Assembly: GCA_010645155.1 (NCBI GenBank)
Contig: CM021321.1
Coordinates: forward strand, 1,827,497-1,891,496
Direction: 5' to 3'
DNA: 64,000 nt
From: Tigriopus japonicus
Taxonomy: Eukaryota > Arthropoda > Copepoda > Harpacticoida > Harpacticidae
The position numbers and the translations under genes were made by a program. How positions within the stretch are numbered: the stretch's first letter is position 1; the number at the start of each line of letters is the position of its first letter. The notes beneath the pieces were generated by a model. The model did no database searches, was not told the origin of the DNA, and saw only the letters and a list, made by a program, of their open reading frames with translations. Shown in pieces: positions 23,401 to 35,298 of the stretch.

Positions 23401-26400
23401 GAAGAACTTTTCTGAATATTCTACATGTCATACCGACATTTATTTCCCCGAGAAAGATGTAAGTTTAGGCGCTTTGGGGGTGCATGTTGGTGTCATTTTT
23501 CAAAATGTTCTTTATTTGAAGGCTTCATCATTATTCTTATTGGTTAGACAGCTCTCCTTGAATAGTTTTCCCTCTCCAAGGAACAAGGCACACGTCAAGT
23601 GACTTTACATTTCAATCTCAGAGGAAATCTCAGCATTGGTCGTCTTCTTTTAGAAGATATTTCAAGTTACCAATCCATAACCCTATCCTCTCCAATGACA
23701 AGAGAACTCTGTAGATCCACTTCCACTATAGAATCCAGTTGAGAAGGAACAAAAAACGATTATTACTCCCAAATTATACGGGAGTTTACCTCGTGGCTTA
23801 TGAGTTGGTTTTGTGAGATAGTCAGCACTTATTTTAAGCAAGGCACGACGAGGGCATTAGCAACCTCGAGGCCATTGGTTGGGTGGGAACCAACGTTACC
23901 ATACCTGGATGAACGAGAAACCCTCTTGAAGTCAATGGAGACAAAGGGGTTTTACACCTTTCCAAGAGCCTTCACCTAGTCCATGGTCTAACGACGTTCT
24001 CAAGATCGGCTACTTCGCTCAAACGAAGGAGGGGCGTTGAGACAATGTTTTGTTTCCTTGGCAAATTGATATGGAAATTCAAGCCTTTTTGTGTGGAGAG
24101 AGAGCCGAGGCAAAAGGCTTTCATCTCATTTTCACTCCATCTCTCTTTCAGCGTTTGCATTAATTAGTAAATTGCGTGATAAACTTCTTTTTACGAAGGC
24201 CGTAACTATGCTGCAATGTGGTAATTTTACGGGCTTTAAAGCACTTCTCGGATCTCTTTGGTTTTTTTCGTAGGGACGAATTGTCGTCATCATCATCGTC
24301 ATAATCATCATTGTTCAAAGATGAAGATGTAACGGAGCTTTTGTGGAAGAATGCTCAATAATTTCGAGAAATGCATTTCCTTCGAGAGAGATCAAGGAGG
24401 CATTGTTGTAATGGTTTGCTAGATCCTAGATGCTACAGATTTTCGCCAAAACAAGACCAATTTCAGTGGTCCCCAGAACAAGGCAAACGCACCAAAGTTT
24501 CTCAGTCTGTTGGAAGAGAAGAAGCTGCCAGATTGGCGAGTGGCAATTTTAAGTGAACGTCAATATGATTGTGCAATATATTTCTGGCATTTGGGTGCAC
24601 TTCTTTCAAAGCACGAGTTCATCCATCAAAATTGGAAACTATTGGCATTCCTTCGACGACTGGGATTCATTTGAGATTCACGAAACTAGGAGTAATGCCC
24701 CCGCATTTTGGAAATCCTTCCTTTATGCTCGATCAAGTGATGATGCATGGATGGAGTAGTTTGCTCCTATTCTTTCCATGGTCATTATCATTAGCATAGG
24801 CACTACCACTCGGCTTCGTCCATGGCTTCAGTGATGGATCTTGGATCACGATATTTAAATCAACGAACCATATATCCTCCGGAATGCTTGGACATCGCAC
24901 ACCGAACACGCTAGCCATGAGATTCCTGAGCTCTCATTTGGTTCGCCTTTGGCATCTTTCTTGAAACTGACAAATCATGGCTGGAACCGATGATTGATTC
25001 TCAACTCTAGGTTAGTGCTCCCTTCAAAAACGACGAACGAATTCTGGCTCTGTTAATGAGTGCGCGATGATTATACATCATCGCTCGAATTCCATTCACA
25101 AATGCTAATTCAATCGCGACAAGTTTCCAAGGCATCGAGAAAGTTTCAGGCACACTCCAAATGATGATGATCACAACCGAGAAGAGAGTCAGTTAGTCAG
25201 TCACTTTAAACATTGGGCATCGATAGGCACCTATATCCATTGGCAAAGCGAGTTTACGAGCGAACTCGGCCAATTTTTGGGCAGTGTTTAAAGTGGAATG
25301 AGGCATACGCCATCAAAACGTGGTAAACCTAGGATGGATGTATGGAACTGAATTTGCATTCAAAAAGTCTAATGGAGTTTGAGCTTCATGGTCTATCAAA
25401 GCCAAAGCTTGATGACAGGCCACCAATGCGAGTGTCCGTCCGCACTTTGTCTTCCTCTCGGAAAGATAAATACCCAGTGGGACGATAAAAAGTCATTTGG
25501 AGGTGCTTGATTCCAACCTTTTTAAAATCCCCTTTAGCCTTTGGAAATGGCTTGGGCGTCCTCAACGATGTGTGAGTGTGTGTCAATGAACAGTACGTGT
25601 GGTGGAGTGTGTGAGAGACAGAAAGAGACACGGGGAGAGAAGTCGAGATAGAGAACATGTAATTTATTCCCTTTCGTTCTCTTTCTTGCATCCCTCGCAG
25701 CATTGGTGGCACAGCAGCAGTATAGAAGGAGAAGGAAAACCTAGGACTAGTTCTAGTGGTCCCACCATCGCATTCTTTGGGTGACAAACCTCCAATCTCC
25801 TCTGGGAATGAAGAGGAATTCTTGACTTCAAAAAAATCTTCATGGCGACCACCACAGAGACGGCAGAAAGAGAGCGAGAAACAACCAAAAAGTGAAATAT
25901 TTTCCTCCCATTTTGCTCGTAATAAATTGCTTGGTATTCCTCCCCTTGAAATAAGAGAAAACAAGGCAAATGAGATTTGCTTGGGGGAGGGATTCAAACT
26001 AATACTAGCCGGTCCAGTCTGCTGGAGCTCTTTTTCCCGAGTTCCAATTATCCTGAACTATACTCCAGGGAGGCCAATTTCGTCCCTGACGCTCAATTAC
26101 CCGTCTTCCAAAGAATCGCTCACCTATGCCAAACGAAAAATGACTTGGAAAAAATTGGTGCCAAAATCAAACAAGAAAAAAAGACACATTTGTTAGCAAC
26201 TTTTAATGGGATTTGAGCCGAGGTGTTTTCGGCAATTTTCAGACTAGCGGAGATATCTTCATCCGTCCTCCCCAGAGTCTTGGGCTCCGGGCAAAAACAA
26301 CTTCAGGGTGATCCAACTCCGTTTCACCCCAGTCAACCTCTCCTCCCCCTTTCGAGTGAGATTCATATTACAGAATGAGTCTCATTATGGACTCAAAATA

Positions 26401-29400
26401 GCCATATTAAACACATGGGAATGCCACAACAATGACTGCTTAAGCCCAAGAATTTGATAAAGATCGGGTAAGGTACTTGACGAGAGAATACCAGATAAAA
26501 CTTGTGAAAACTTGGTCCTTGAAACTGCTATGGTTCTCGTTTGTTCAAAGTCCTTTTGAAATGTCAAGTCTTGTAAATGAAGTCAAGGACGAACTTGGGT
26601 ACTTGTTTCAGTTGGGAACTTTAACGGTTGGGGTTTTGAGGGCGGATAATGAAGACGTTAGCTCATATAAGTGATGTCAAGCGAAGTTTCTCGTTGCATA
26701 GAGCTAGTGTTTCCAATGGGTATTAGCATGTTCAAGCTTGGAATATGAGTAAAGAACACATAAGAGATGTGTCATTTCTAACGCTTTTACAACTTGATCC
26801 GCGTTCCTGTCAGATCGATGACATACATCCCCCGAAGACATTATTGCTGCATACTGTATTACCCTCCACAAATCCTCGACCAACTTCGCCAACACTCTGG
26901 ACGAAGGAAGAGCTCAGCTTCTATCCGATCCGAGGTTAGTATCCACGAGTTTAGTGAAATACTCATATTTTCCTCCATCGAATGATGCGGTTGCTTTGGG
27001 TGCTCTTGGCGAGGAACTCTTTGTTGTCATNNNNNNNNNNNNNNNNNNNNNNNNNNNNNNNNNNNNNNNNNNNNNNNNNNNNNNNNNNNNNNNNNNNNNN
27101 NNNNNNNNNNNNNNNNNNNNNNNNNNNNNNNNNNNAGCTTCCATCCGATCCGAGGTTAGTATCCACGAGTTTAGTGAAATACTCATATTTTTCTCCATAG
27201 AATGATGCGGTTGCTTTGGGTGCTCTTGGCGAGGAACTCTTTGTTGTCATTTCAATCCCATTGAGCTCGAAGAAGGATCAAAAAAGTAAACAGAGTTCCC
27301 CAAGTTGGCCACTTCGTCCACCCAGAAAGAGAGAACGACGCGACGAAGTTGGGGAAACAAGAAGACTCCCTAAAGCCAACGTATACACAGTCCTGTCTGA
27401 ACAAATAAACTTGGCCATTCATTGGGCACCTAGGACTACTGTACATAGGTAGAGCGATCGAAGTAGAAGTATTACGTCCAGCTCTCTCGCTCAATGTCTC
27501 TGGCAGTGGTGTCCAAGTCCAAGATTGAGGTTAAATTTGTCCCCAAAAGAGGTGTCGAAGGATGGGGGTGCATCTTTTCAACGTGAGCAATTTGGTTTCA
27601 CTGGCATTAATGACATATCACGTCAAACGTGAACCCATTCCCCAACCAATGATTGGGGCAATTATCTCTCTGGTTCCCTCTCTTCTCCACGTCATTATTG
27701 CTATAATCATTATCATACTCTCACTACCAATCTTTGATGACTTCTGTTGCACCTTCTTCATCATAGGAAACAAAGTGCTGTCAGTTGTTGGTACTTAATG
27801 AGGTAATTCAACAAGATGGCTTTTTGTTTCTACTCGATCCCCCCAATCTTTCACACTCAGTCTCAGTTCTACAAACACGGGCAGACCATTAATTTAAGTC
27901 TTCAAATGTGGAACACCCCCTCTGACCATCAAGACTCGTTTTTTGCTTAGCTTTCCCGTACTACATAAGTCACAACAGCTGCGGCGTTAATGTCTGAATG
28001 CAGGTTTACAAATGATGTCCAACCAAATATAGATGGCCTTTAAATCATTACAAATGAGGAAACAAAGGTGCCAATTAGGTTGATTGGCATTTCTGATGAT
28101 ATTTCTTGTGGCTTCAACCTCGTTGTATCTATTTATACTGAACTCGTGTTTTAGCGTGGGCCGCTCTCGTCGGCCTCTCCATTTTGGCGGGAAAAACGAG
28201 AAAATTCCGAGAACACCAAGCTGATTGGACGTGTCCGGGGAGCGACGAAGTAAATTTGTCAAAGTCAGAGATTTGGTGGCCCCCTCAATCTCTCACTTCA
28301 AATCATTAGAAGACAAACAGCTTTTGGGGCCCTTTTCGTGATCGCCCCGAGGGAACGAAGAAGTTAGTCTCCGCACAAAAGCGACGACGCACCACTGAAT
28401 CAAGGATCGGTTACAGGAGTTCAACGTAATTCAATGGATGTTAAAAGACGCATTGAAATGATTAGATTGAGCACATCTCTACCAGAAAATTTACTTAAAA
28501 GTCTCACGAACCGAGATTGAAGGTGGAAACTGAAGGAGCCTCTTTAACGCCATCAATTGATTTCAGCTCATCAATTAAAAACTCATCCCGGCAAATTCGA
28601 GTTGCGAGAGAGTTGAGGGCCTCAATCAGGTTCAAGGGAACCAAGGTAGTCGATATCTGGTGGTGTTTGAGCCCCTCTGCTTTGTGATCACCACGGGATT
28701 GGGCGGTTGGATTCAGTTTGGCGTGATAAGTCTTTCTTTCCCCAGGCCAAAAGTATCCCCAAAGCTATTGAATCAATCTCAAACAATTCTCTTCCTGTGC
28801 TTAAAGATGAGATCACCAAAATAAAAGGGCAGAGTGAGATCAGGGGTATCAGGGTCTAATTACCCCGGCTCATAACTCAAAGCCTTCAGCCTGATACAGA
28901 ATAGGAACATCTTGCGTGTATGCATACATGTACAGCAGGTTGCAAAAGCTTTACATATTGTTATAGCTCGGGTGTAATCATCAAGCTTGTATTGACAATC
29001 AGTTCAAGCGAACAATAGGTACAAGAGGCAATTAAAGTTGAATCTCTAGACCAGGTTTTTTTCTAATCACACTATTCAATTTCGACCATTTGCTCACTTA
29101 TAAAGTGACAATGCGTCAAGATCCATCAGATGATAGGCTTCTCTCAATTCCTTAGTAAGAAACTGGCTTCTTATGAGCCCCACGGATGATCAGACAAGCA
29201 GGCAAAAACATATGAATCCTCGGAGTTAATGTTTCACTTTTGCCTCCAAAGGTCCCTCCCCCTTCAGAGAAGTGATCAAACAGCCCTAAGGGCCCTTGAA
29301 CCCTCCAGTCAGACAACCAAAGTGGCGTTGATGGTCGTCGTGGCCATGGTGGCAGTCGAATGGTGCTAACACTACTGGTTTGCAGAACCATGGAAAAGGA

Positions 29401-32400
29401 AGAGCCAGCTCATTCACAGGACTATCCGGGGAACAATGGTGAAAATTATGGTTTCATATTCATTGGGTGGTTGTCTTCAAGACGCCTGACACAACATGTC
29501 AGGGAACTTGTCGTCTAAGAGCATTGCCACCAGGGATTTTCTTGTGTCATTGTGGTAATTCTCAAATCAAGTGTTGAATTCCTCCCTACTCACGCCTCCT
29601 TCTGTTTCGTCAATAATCGATGGCGTGGGTTTGCATTTCTTTTCCACTCCAAAGGGCTCTTAAATTCAAACAATATCAAGCTCAGGGATATCTGAAACTA
29701 TTTCATTCTAACAACCCAGAGCCATTGTTCACCCCAGCCACCACCAACATCGTTGCTCCTCTGTTATGCTCTTGTCAGCCCCATCAGGAGTGAGGTTTGT
29801 TCTGAGAAGAATCAGAACTGACACATCCAAGTTGACCCAGGTGTTCAGCGTTGAGGACCAGCGGGAGGTGATCGAGATTCTAACAGCAACTGGAGCAATT
29901 TGGAGAAAATCTCCAACTGACTAGCTATTAAAGAGGTACAGCCACTTGTTGCTCCATTCTGAAGCCTCCCCTGATCCGCTCCATAACTCCTTCAACCTAA
30001 CAAGTTCCAGCTGAGGGGAATAAAAATTCTGTGGATACTCTCAGTGGTTTCGACCGTTAACGCGATATCCCCAAATCGACTCTGAACTCGACTTAATCAG
30101 ACGAATATGATCCCTTTGGCTTCGTTAAGATTTCTTACCAGATGAGATCCATTGGCATAAGCAGCGGCAGCGTAGCTACCGAACAGGTACGGGGACATGG
30201 AGCCGAATCCAAAACCTGAAACAAACAACAAAAAAGAACATCAATGCCAATTCCAAGGGTTAGAAAAAACTGTCAGCGAGAAATCACAGCCCAGAGGTAG
30301 AAAAGTTCTTGGTTAGTTTGTCCGTTCTCTCGGTGGTGAGTGAGAACGAGACATGAAGATGAGGTTAGTGTGAGCTGACAAGGATCGGTAAATATTTGTA
30401 AATTTCCCTCATCTCATTTCCTCTCTTCCTTGCTGTTCGTCGCCGTTCTCGTCTCGCTTCATCGTTATGCCAAGTTAGTGGGACGACAGAAGCCGAGCAG
30501 GCCATCATGTGCACCTTCCTCGGGGCCAATCATCATCATTTGCCTTTAAAGTAAACTCTCAGACATATCTGACAAGTGTAATTTGCCCCCCTTTGCCGGA
30601 GTTTATAAGCCTTTCGCGCGAGAGTGCCAAGCCAGTCGATCTCTGTGTTATTGTTCTATCATTGGATTTCGAATGCTTCTGGCCTCAGAAATCAGGAGAG
30701 TGTTGAGTCCGCTTCCGGGCAAAGCTTTCAAAGTGTATGACAGCACCTCTACTTTATTAACAAGGAGTCGGAATCTTGCCATGATGACGAGATAAGGCCA
30801 AATTTTTATGATCAAGATCAATAGAATCTCGGCCACAACGAGACATTCGGAGTACATAGAGCTCGTCAATTTCGATGATCTCGTAGTTTGCTCGAAACAC
30901 GAAACGTCTTCCACGTTCACCCACCTCTCTCTTGGTCCTTTCAGTAGTCTGGTCGCATTGAAATTGTAAATTTAAACTGGTAATGGGAGGTAATTCTAAT
31001 GGAGTTGATAGCTTCAAATTCTCTAACCATGGCTCGAGGGCAAAACCACAAGATCCATCTCAAATGCAGATCTTGTTCACAATGAAATCAGACGCTACCA
31101 GAATAAGCCATCTTTGCCCGATTGCGAGAAGGAAGAGTCATAACAAGAGCCCTTTGTATGATTTGCTCACAACCATTGTTATGTCGTCTTCTTGTCTTGT
31201 TAATTACGATTTACAAAATTATCTCCAGGCCATACAAGGTGGACCAAGAGGAAACAATCCTACCGAGAACCTTCAGTAGATTGGATAGATACGTATGTGG
31301 ATGGACGGGTTATGTCGTTTCAGGAGGGTATCATTGTTTTGAATTCGCGCTAAATACCAGTCAGCACAGCTATTAAAAGGGTGTACCATGCCAAACCAAG
31401 GAATTCATTCATTGGTAAACGACAATTGCGGAAAGTGAAGAAAGTGAATTGGGGGATTTTGACACATCAATGATGACATAAGAAGTCTTAATTGACATGC
31501 AAAACAGTTGACAGCTCAAGTTCACTTTATGAAAAAGCACTCTCTCTTTTTCTCTGAATCCCCAACATTTCACCACCATCGAGCGTTGATCTCCTGTCAT
31601 CGGGATGTGTTTTAGCATAAAAAACTTGAATCAAAAATCGTTTGACTTTGTCAATCAATCCCCTTCCTCTATCAAACGGATTTTTAGAGGAAGCTTAGCC
31701 TTGCCATCCACGACAACTCAAAAAACTTGTTTGGGACCTTGCTTTTAAAGATCAAAATGCGACCAACCGTTTTTCTATTTGATCTTTTTTCCCCGAGTGG
31801 ACCGTCCCATGCTCATACATTACACAGAAAGGAAACGCGACGAACTAAAAAAGAAGCCACAGTTCCTGGTGTGAGGATAGATGAGCCGTCTTCAAGATTG
31901 TTTCAAACGCCCCAAAATGCCATGGAGAGAAGGATCTTCCAACGGGTAGTAGATCTTGAATAGATGCAACTTAATGGGAGTTGATCAAAAAGCTCGCTCC
32001 TGTTCATTGAGCTGGTAACGACCGTTGCCTCCTTCCTTTGGATGATGGCGATTCAAGGCCATCTCAAGACAAAATCTCCAGTAGGAGACGCGTATACACA
32101 CACTACGTACATACACACAGAAGAAAACCCCACATGATCTTCGAGAGCCATCCATCCACCAAGGAGAGTCGGCCAAACAGAGGTAATAGAAGAAGAAGAA
32201 GCCCGTGAGGACTGCAGATGCCGAGTGGCTTAAGATTTTCCAAGTGGTTTCAAAGCGTTCTTTCTTCAAGTCTCGAAGAGGACAAACAAAATTGTTATTG
32301 AGGAAGGTGTTGTTTTGGCTCCTGGCTTCACTTCGAAACACCGAGGGAAGAACGTAGAAGTAGGGGGAGGCGAAGGTGGAGGAGGGACTTTGGGTGGGTT

Positions 32401-34947
32401 GAATTGGAGATAAGGAAAATGTGCTTTGGAAAGGTTTCATGCTTGATAAAACTCTGATAAAGCTGAGATGACATTCCACCTCTGGGCACGTTATGATGAA
32501 GTTTTCGAAGACTGGAAGTGATGGGGACTTACCGGCAAATCCATCTCTGCGGGATTTCTCCTGAAAATGTAAGAGAACACGGCGATTAGTACAATGATGG
32601 TCATTGGGGCGGAAGAAACTGAACTTTCGCTCTTCAAAGGATTCGGGTTCGCTCGCTCGCTTGCTCCTTCCTTGAGCAAATATTACTTTAGACATGAATG
32701 AAAGTCGAGGAGAGGAATTGAAGGAGACTGCTGCTATGGATTGGAACATACGCACACTCAACGGAATGTTCAAAGCCATTTCCGAGTTGTGAGGCCGGGG
32801 TCAAAACATTCATAAAAGCGTCCCTCGCAACCGCAACGGAGCTTAGAGAAAGCTTGAAGGACAGCTCATAAATTTGACTTCTAGCCTTTGTTTTAGCCTT
32901 TGACTTGTTCATTATTTACTTTCTGCATTCATCACGACATTTGTAGTTCTAAGAATTTTCAAGAGCGAGAGAGCGAGTGTGAGAGGGAGAAAGAAAGAAA
33001 AAAAGAGATAAGGGCCACAATTTGCGTGAGCCCAATGCAGAAACACAGTCACATATACACACTTTGATGAGATTAATGCTTGAAACTTTTGACAGGTCGA
33101 ACAGTTTTATCTGCTCCATTTCGTCTTAACCTATTAATGTATTATCTTGTGGCAAGTTTACTTTTACTAACAATTGCTTGAGGACCAATTCTCAATCCCT
33201 CATCCGGATGAAAGATTCTGACATCATCGCCGCGAGAAGACCCATGCTTCAGCACAGATGATGACAATATTTCGTCCAAGCATCATGATCGTTTTGCATG
33301 AAATTGGTCATTTTGATCCGGCCTCAGTAGTTGAGCACATGGCAAAAGGCAAAAGCCTGGGCACCATGACAGTGGAAAAATTCTCCAAATCCACACACGT
33401 AATTTTGCTGCTAACTAAATTGCTATTGCCATCATGTTATAAAATTAAATTGCCCCCTTAAATGCTCTCTCTGGGCTCGAACATTCACTCACTCACTCAC
33501 AGAATGTGGCAGTGCTTCCTTCTACGGGTGGGTGAGGGTGTCTGTCTATGTACTGTTCGTTCTGCTCTAACATGGATCATGCGGCTGTTGTGAAGTAGGA
33601 CTACATAGGTCCAAGAAGAGAGATGTGTGTGTGTAGCAATTCAACTGTACAAAAGCGAATGCTCAATTCGACCGAAAGGTTCACAACAGCAACATTTTGC
33701 ACTACACCAGAGTCGTTGATATCAGGTTTCAGAAATACAGAAAAACTTCCAAACTCGTGCAAAATGCGTCGAATGCTATCTTCCAACCCCATCTACAAAC
33801 CAGGAGGAGCGATGAGGGGTTTCTCGAGAAATTTCATCGTTTAGTGTTGAGAGTTTCCCAGACTCTTCGATGCTCGCTATTATATTGGGGGGATTGTTGG
33901 TGGTATTCAAATTTGAATTTAAATTTCACGACCACGATTGGACTATACTGTAGTTTATTCGGGAATGGCCAAGAATACCGTTACGTTCAGATTTCAATAG
34001 TTTTACGTAAATAACGACCGCAAAGCGAGTTCACTGGTTCATCCAATCCTTGTCATACAAGAATTGAATGAAGGTTAGGAGCAAAACCCATTCAGTGTTG
34101 CACTCTGCTCTGTGAGAGCCAATATTCGACCTGTTTCACTTTGGGACTAGGCACAAGTTGACCGGGAACAGACTGGCCAACCACTACCAACCCCTCCTCT
34201 AAATTGGAGGTTTCGAAAATTGGTCAAAATCATCAATTTTGGGGGTTAAGAGGTTTTCTCTCTGGCTCTTGGGCAGTGCAGCCAACAATCGTTGTGAACT
34301 ATTCTACCACGGACGAGTGAGGTGGTTGAAATGGGAGGAGGGGATATATATTGACCAAGGATTTTGAGAGCTCAAATTGCACCCAGTCCAATGACTGGGG
34401 AGCTTAAGAGGAGAAAATTTTGGGAATTTGGCTCTCCAGAGGAAATGATTGGGACTTAGTTGGGCATTATTTTTGAATTTTCATAGACTGAGTGACGAGT
34501 GATCCGAGATTGGATTTTAATTTATTGTTCCTTATCGCCAAGAAAAGGCTCTGTTGTGCTTTTTCGACCAGCTGAGAGACACTCACTGACATTTGCTTTC
34601 AAGGGGTAAATAACGCCTTCTCCTGTCACTTGACAATTTGACCGTGGTCTTACCTGCTCTGACTCGGTGATGAGGCTAGATTCTTCCTCGAGAAGATCTG
34701 CTTGGAGGTTCCCAGAATCACTTTTATCCCGGTCGTCCTCACCCTCGTTTTGGAACACCTTCACCTCATCTGAAGAGGGACCTAACTCGTCGCCTCCTGG
34801 GCCAGAAGGTCCAGAGGGCCTCGACGAGGACGTAGAGCTTCCTGAAGGACTAGAACCAGAGCCACGGCCACTGGGACCCGCACTGGCTACCACTAACGAG
34901 CCCGCAGAGGGCCCCCCCGAATTGGAAACCACAGTTGGCATGGTCAT
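7658..34947 (-). CDS. pan: TCF/LEF transcription factor (pangolin orthologue), 11 coding exons
   Basis: This is the nuclear effector of Wnt/beta-catenin signalling, a sequence-specific HMG-box DNA-binding protein that recruits beta-catenin. The coding exons on the minus strand are 34654-34947, 32533-32560, 30139-30215, 17988-18075, 16877-16976, 16078-16149, 15026-15204, 14329-14468, then 12277-12436 (9A) or 12012-12225 (9B), then 10783-10852 and 7658-8429. Every junction is GT-AG and every phase matches. The lengths sum to 660 codons with 9A and 678 with 9B, stop included. In the 9A form, residues about 52-98 are the beta-catenin-binding segment, 100-280 the proline/alanine-rich middle, about 287-360 the HMG box, then a KKKKRKRDK basic tail. 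The C-clamp cysteines are C386, C399, C402 and C408, and the tail is serine/glycine-rich. The identification is firm; exon choice and the 5' end are inferred. Confidence 0.93.
8430..9450 (-). other. TCF intron between alternative and final 3' exons
   Basis: About 1 kb with no supported exon. It contains a (GAC)n-like run near 8537-8556 and purine-rich stretches. If the exon ending at 9451 is terminal, part of this would be its 3' UTR. Confidence 0.5.
9451..10135 (-). CDS. Candidate alternative terminal exon of TCF (Asn/Ser-rich tail)
   Basis: An open frame of 228 codons ends at TAA 9451. It encodes an Asn/Ser/Pro-rich tail with acidic aromatic patches ([36 protein letters not shown]), resembling a transactivation region. 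A TACTAAC branch-point match lies about 40 nt upstream of the acceptor TTAACAG (exon end 10135). That acceptor is phase 2 and fits the donor of exon 10. A second acceptor TCCAG (exon end 10130) is phase 1 and fits exons 9A and 9B. Joined to exon 10 it would lack the fourth C-clamp cysteine. I saw no AATAAA closely after its stop. It could instead be an unrelated gene's exon, but composition and phase favour TCF. Confidence 0.6.
10783..10852 (-). CDS. pan: TCF exon 10: C-clamp core
   Basis: 70 nt, phase 1 to 2. It encodes [20 protein letters not shown], the first three cysteines of the C-clamp, a second DNA-binding module that reads helper sites beside the HMG site. The acceptor is TTTCAG and the donor GTAAGC. 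No long open frame reveals this exon; it was found by motif. Confidence 0.93.
11944..11970 (-). repeat. (GTT)n tract in the intron after exon 9B
   Basis: On the transcribed strand this is about eight GUU repeats starting some 40 nt downstream of the exon 9B donor. GU-rich tracts are known binding sites for CELF/Bruno-type splicing regulators. A role here is inference from position only. Confidence 0.7.
12012..12225 (-). CDS. pan: TCF exon 9B: second half of the HMG box (alternative 2)
   Basis: 214 nt, phase 0 to 1. It encodes [20 protein letters not shown], then [13 protein letters not shown], a basic tail KKKKRRKE, and a 20-odd residue glycine-rich linker including GNGGAGGGGGG. It is a paralogue of 9A in the same register. 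Its acceptor is CATTTCAG and its donor G|GTACAC is weaker than that of 9A. Intact HMG residues and basic tail argue against a pseudo-exon. Confidence 0.88.
12277..12436 (-). CDS. pan: TCF exon 9A: second half of the HMG box (alternative 1)
   Basis: 160 nt, phase 0 to 1. It encodes [20 protein letters not shown], then [13 protein letters not shown], then the basic tail KKKKRKRDK and a short linker ADDP leading to the C-clamp exon. The acceptor is CATTTCAG and the donor GTAAGC. It lies 51 nt upstream of exon 9B in transcription order and shares both splice phases with it. Confidence 0.93.
12437..14328 (-). other. TCF intron 8, containing an assembly gap
   Basis: The intron lies between the two HMG-box halves. 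I see no further exon copy of the HMG second half in the sequenced part. The gap at 13544-13647 leaves that not quite closed. Confidence 0.5.
13544..13647. other. Assembly gap with duplicated flanks
   Basis: A run of N. The roughly 80 bases before it (from about 13460) recur almost identically right after it (13648-13732), with a one-base difference in a poly-A. This pattern is typical of two overlapping contig ends scaffolded without merging. Confidence 0.95.
14329..14468 (-). CDS. pan: TCF exon 8: first half of the HMG box
   Basis: 140 nt, phase 1 to 0. It encodes helix 1 and most of helix 2 of the HMG box. Motifs [28 protein letters not shown] and QILGRR are near-invariant in TCF/LEF proteins. 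It ends exactly at ...GRR, so the next exon must begin with the conserved Trp; both 9A and 9B do. Confidence 0.95.
15026..15204 (-). CDS. pan: TCF exon 7, upstream of the HMG box
   Basis: 179 nt, phase 2 to 1. It encodes a segment containing [16 protein letters not shown], an Ala/Gly stretch, and a His-rich run ending SDKDLHSP. The donor GTAAGT follows CCA-A. The first base of the split Ser codon is completed by GT of exon 8. Confidence 0.85.
16078..16149 (-). CDS. pan: TCF exon 6
   Basis: 72 nt, phase 2 to 2. It encodes [20 protein letters not shown] and then TSL. The acceptor is TTTCAG and the donor GTGAGT. The frame is confirmed only through the neighbouring exons' phases. Confidence 0.82.
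16877..16976 (-). CDS. pan: TCF exon 5, poly-alanine segment
   Basis: 100 nt, phase 1 to 2. It encodes [20 protein letters not shown] and then [12 protein letters not shown]. The final TG is completed by G of the next exon to give Trp. The acceptor is CCGTAG and the donor GTAAGT. Confidence 0.85.
17988..18075 (-). CDS. pan: TCF exon 4, proline-rich conserved block
   Basis: 88 nt, phase 0 to 1. It encodes [20 protein letters not shown] then TYLDKAGVA. The PPPAHMG block is a recognisable conserved patch in the TCF middle region. The acceptor is TTCCAG and the donor GTAAGT. Confidence 0.85.
18076..30138 (-). other. TCF intron 3, about 12 kb, no supported exon
   Basis: The largest intron. Open frames within it, including the 203-codon minus-strand frame at 25386-25997, show no domain and no joinable splice structure. 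Simple repeats and purine-rich runs occur throughout. An internal promoter for a shorter TCF cannot be excluded from sequence alone. Confidence 0.5.
27031..27135. other. Assembly gap with duplicated flanks
   Basis: A run of N inside TCF intron 3. About 115 bases ending at 27030 recur almost identically at 27136-27250, with a few substitutions. This looks like unmerged overlapping contigs or two haplotypes. Confidence 0.95.
30139..30215 (-). CDS. pan: TCF exon 3
   Basis: 77 nt, phase 1 to 0. It encodes [19 protein letters not shown] followed by YANGSHL. Aromatic PYLF-type motifs and alanine runs occur in this part of arthropod TCFs. The acceptor TTTCAG and donor GTAAGA are clean. Confidence 0.82.
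30216..32532 (-). other. TCF intron 2, no supported exon
   Basis: A 264-codon minus-strand frame (31985-32779) overlaps the microexon and extends into this intron. It reads straight through the exon's donor and lacks conserved features, so it is treated as chance. Confidence 0.5.
32533..32560 (-). CDS. pan: TCF exon 2, a 28-nt microexon
   Basis: It encodes EKSRRDGFA plus one base. It has a clear acceptor (TTTTCAG) and donor (GTAAGT), phase 0 to phase 1. Charged RDKSRE-like sequence follows the beta-catenin-binding segment in other TCFs, which supports the assignment. It is too short to be seen by open-frame length. Confidence 0.75.
32561..34653 (-). other. TCF intron 1, no supported exon
   Basis: About 2.1 kb with no recognisable coding exon. 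Short runs of (CA)n and ACTC repeats are present near 33490. Confidence 0.5.
34654..34947 (-). CDS. pan: TCF exon 1: N-terminus and beta-catenin-binding segment
   Basis: It encodes 98 residues. The first 50 are a Ser/Gly/Pro linker. Residues 52-98 match the family's beta-catenin-binding segment, with an acidic first half ([10 protein letters not shown], then FQNEGEDD) and a helix ending ESSLITESE. The ATG at 34947 is preceded in frame by TAG at 34963-34965; a second ATG lies at 34941. That TAG could also be the end of a splice acceptor (TTGTTAG), in which case the frame would continue upstream. The donor is GTAAGA after CAG, phase 0. Confidence 0.88.
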
Positions 34948-35298
34948 GGGGCACAGCACAAGCTAACAAATCCGAATCGGATCAAGAACGTGGATGCACT
35001 TCAACTTTGTTGACCGTCATGGGTCAGAAGTGGTAATATCAACAACTACCATAACGCCAAGCATTGTCACTGATACAAAACCAGACACCGTCGAACCAAT
35101 GTTTAGCCCAGTTCCATGATGGTGGGCCCAGGAACAGTGTGGAACAGTCTTGGGTACGATTGAATTTTGTTGCACCTCCAAACGAAACGATCCAAAGCCA
35201 GTGAGCGAGAAGGCTCAAACTGAAATGTCGGAGACTGTTGGATGATGCACACCAAACGTGTTTTTCTTGGTCATGAAACAGCTCCCCACCACAGTTCT

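Noticed and set aside
25386..25997. 203-codon minus-strand open frame in the large TCF intron
   Set aside because: No recognisable domain, low-complexity His/Ser/Thr stretches from (CA)n-like DNA, and an opposing open frame over the same bases.
31985..32779. 264-codon minus-strand open frame
   Set aside because: It overlaps the TCF microexon but reads through its splice sites, has no domain, and its composition suggests chance.
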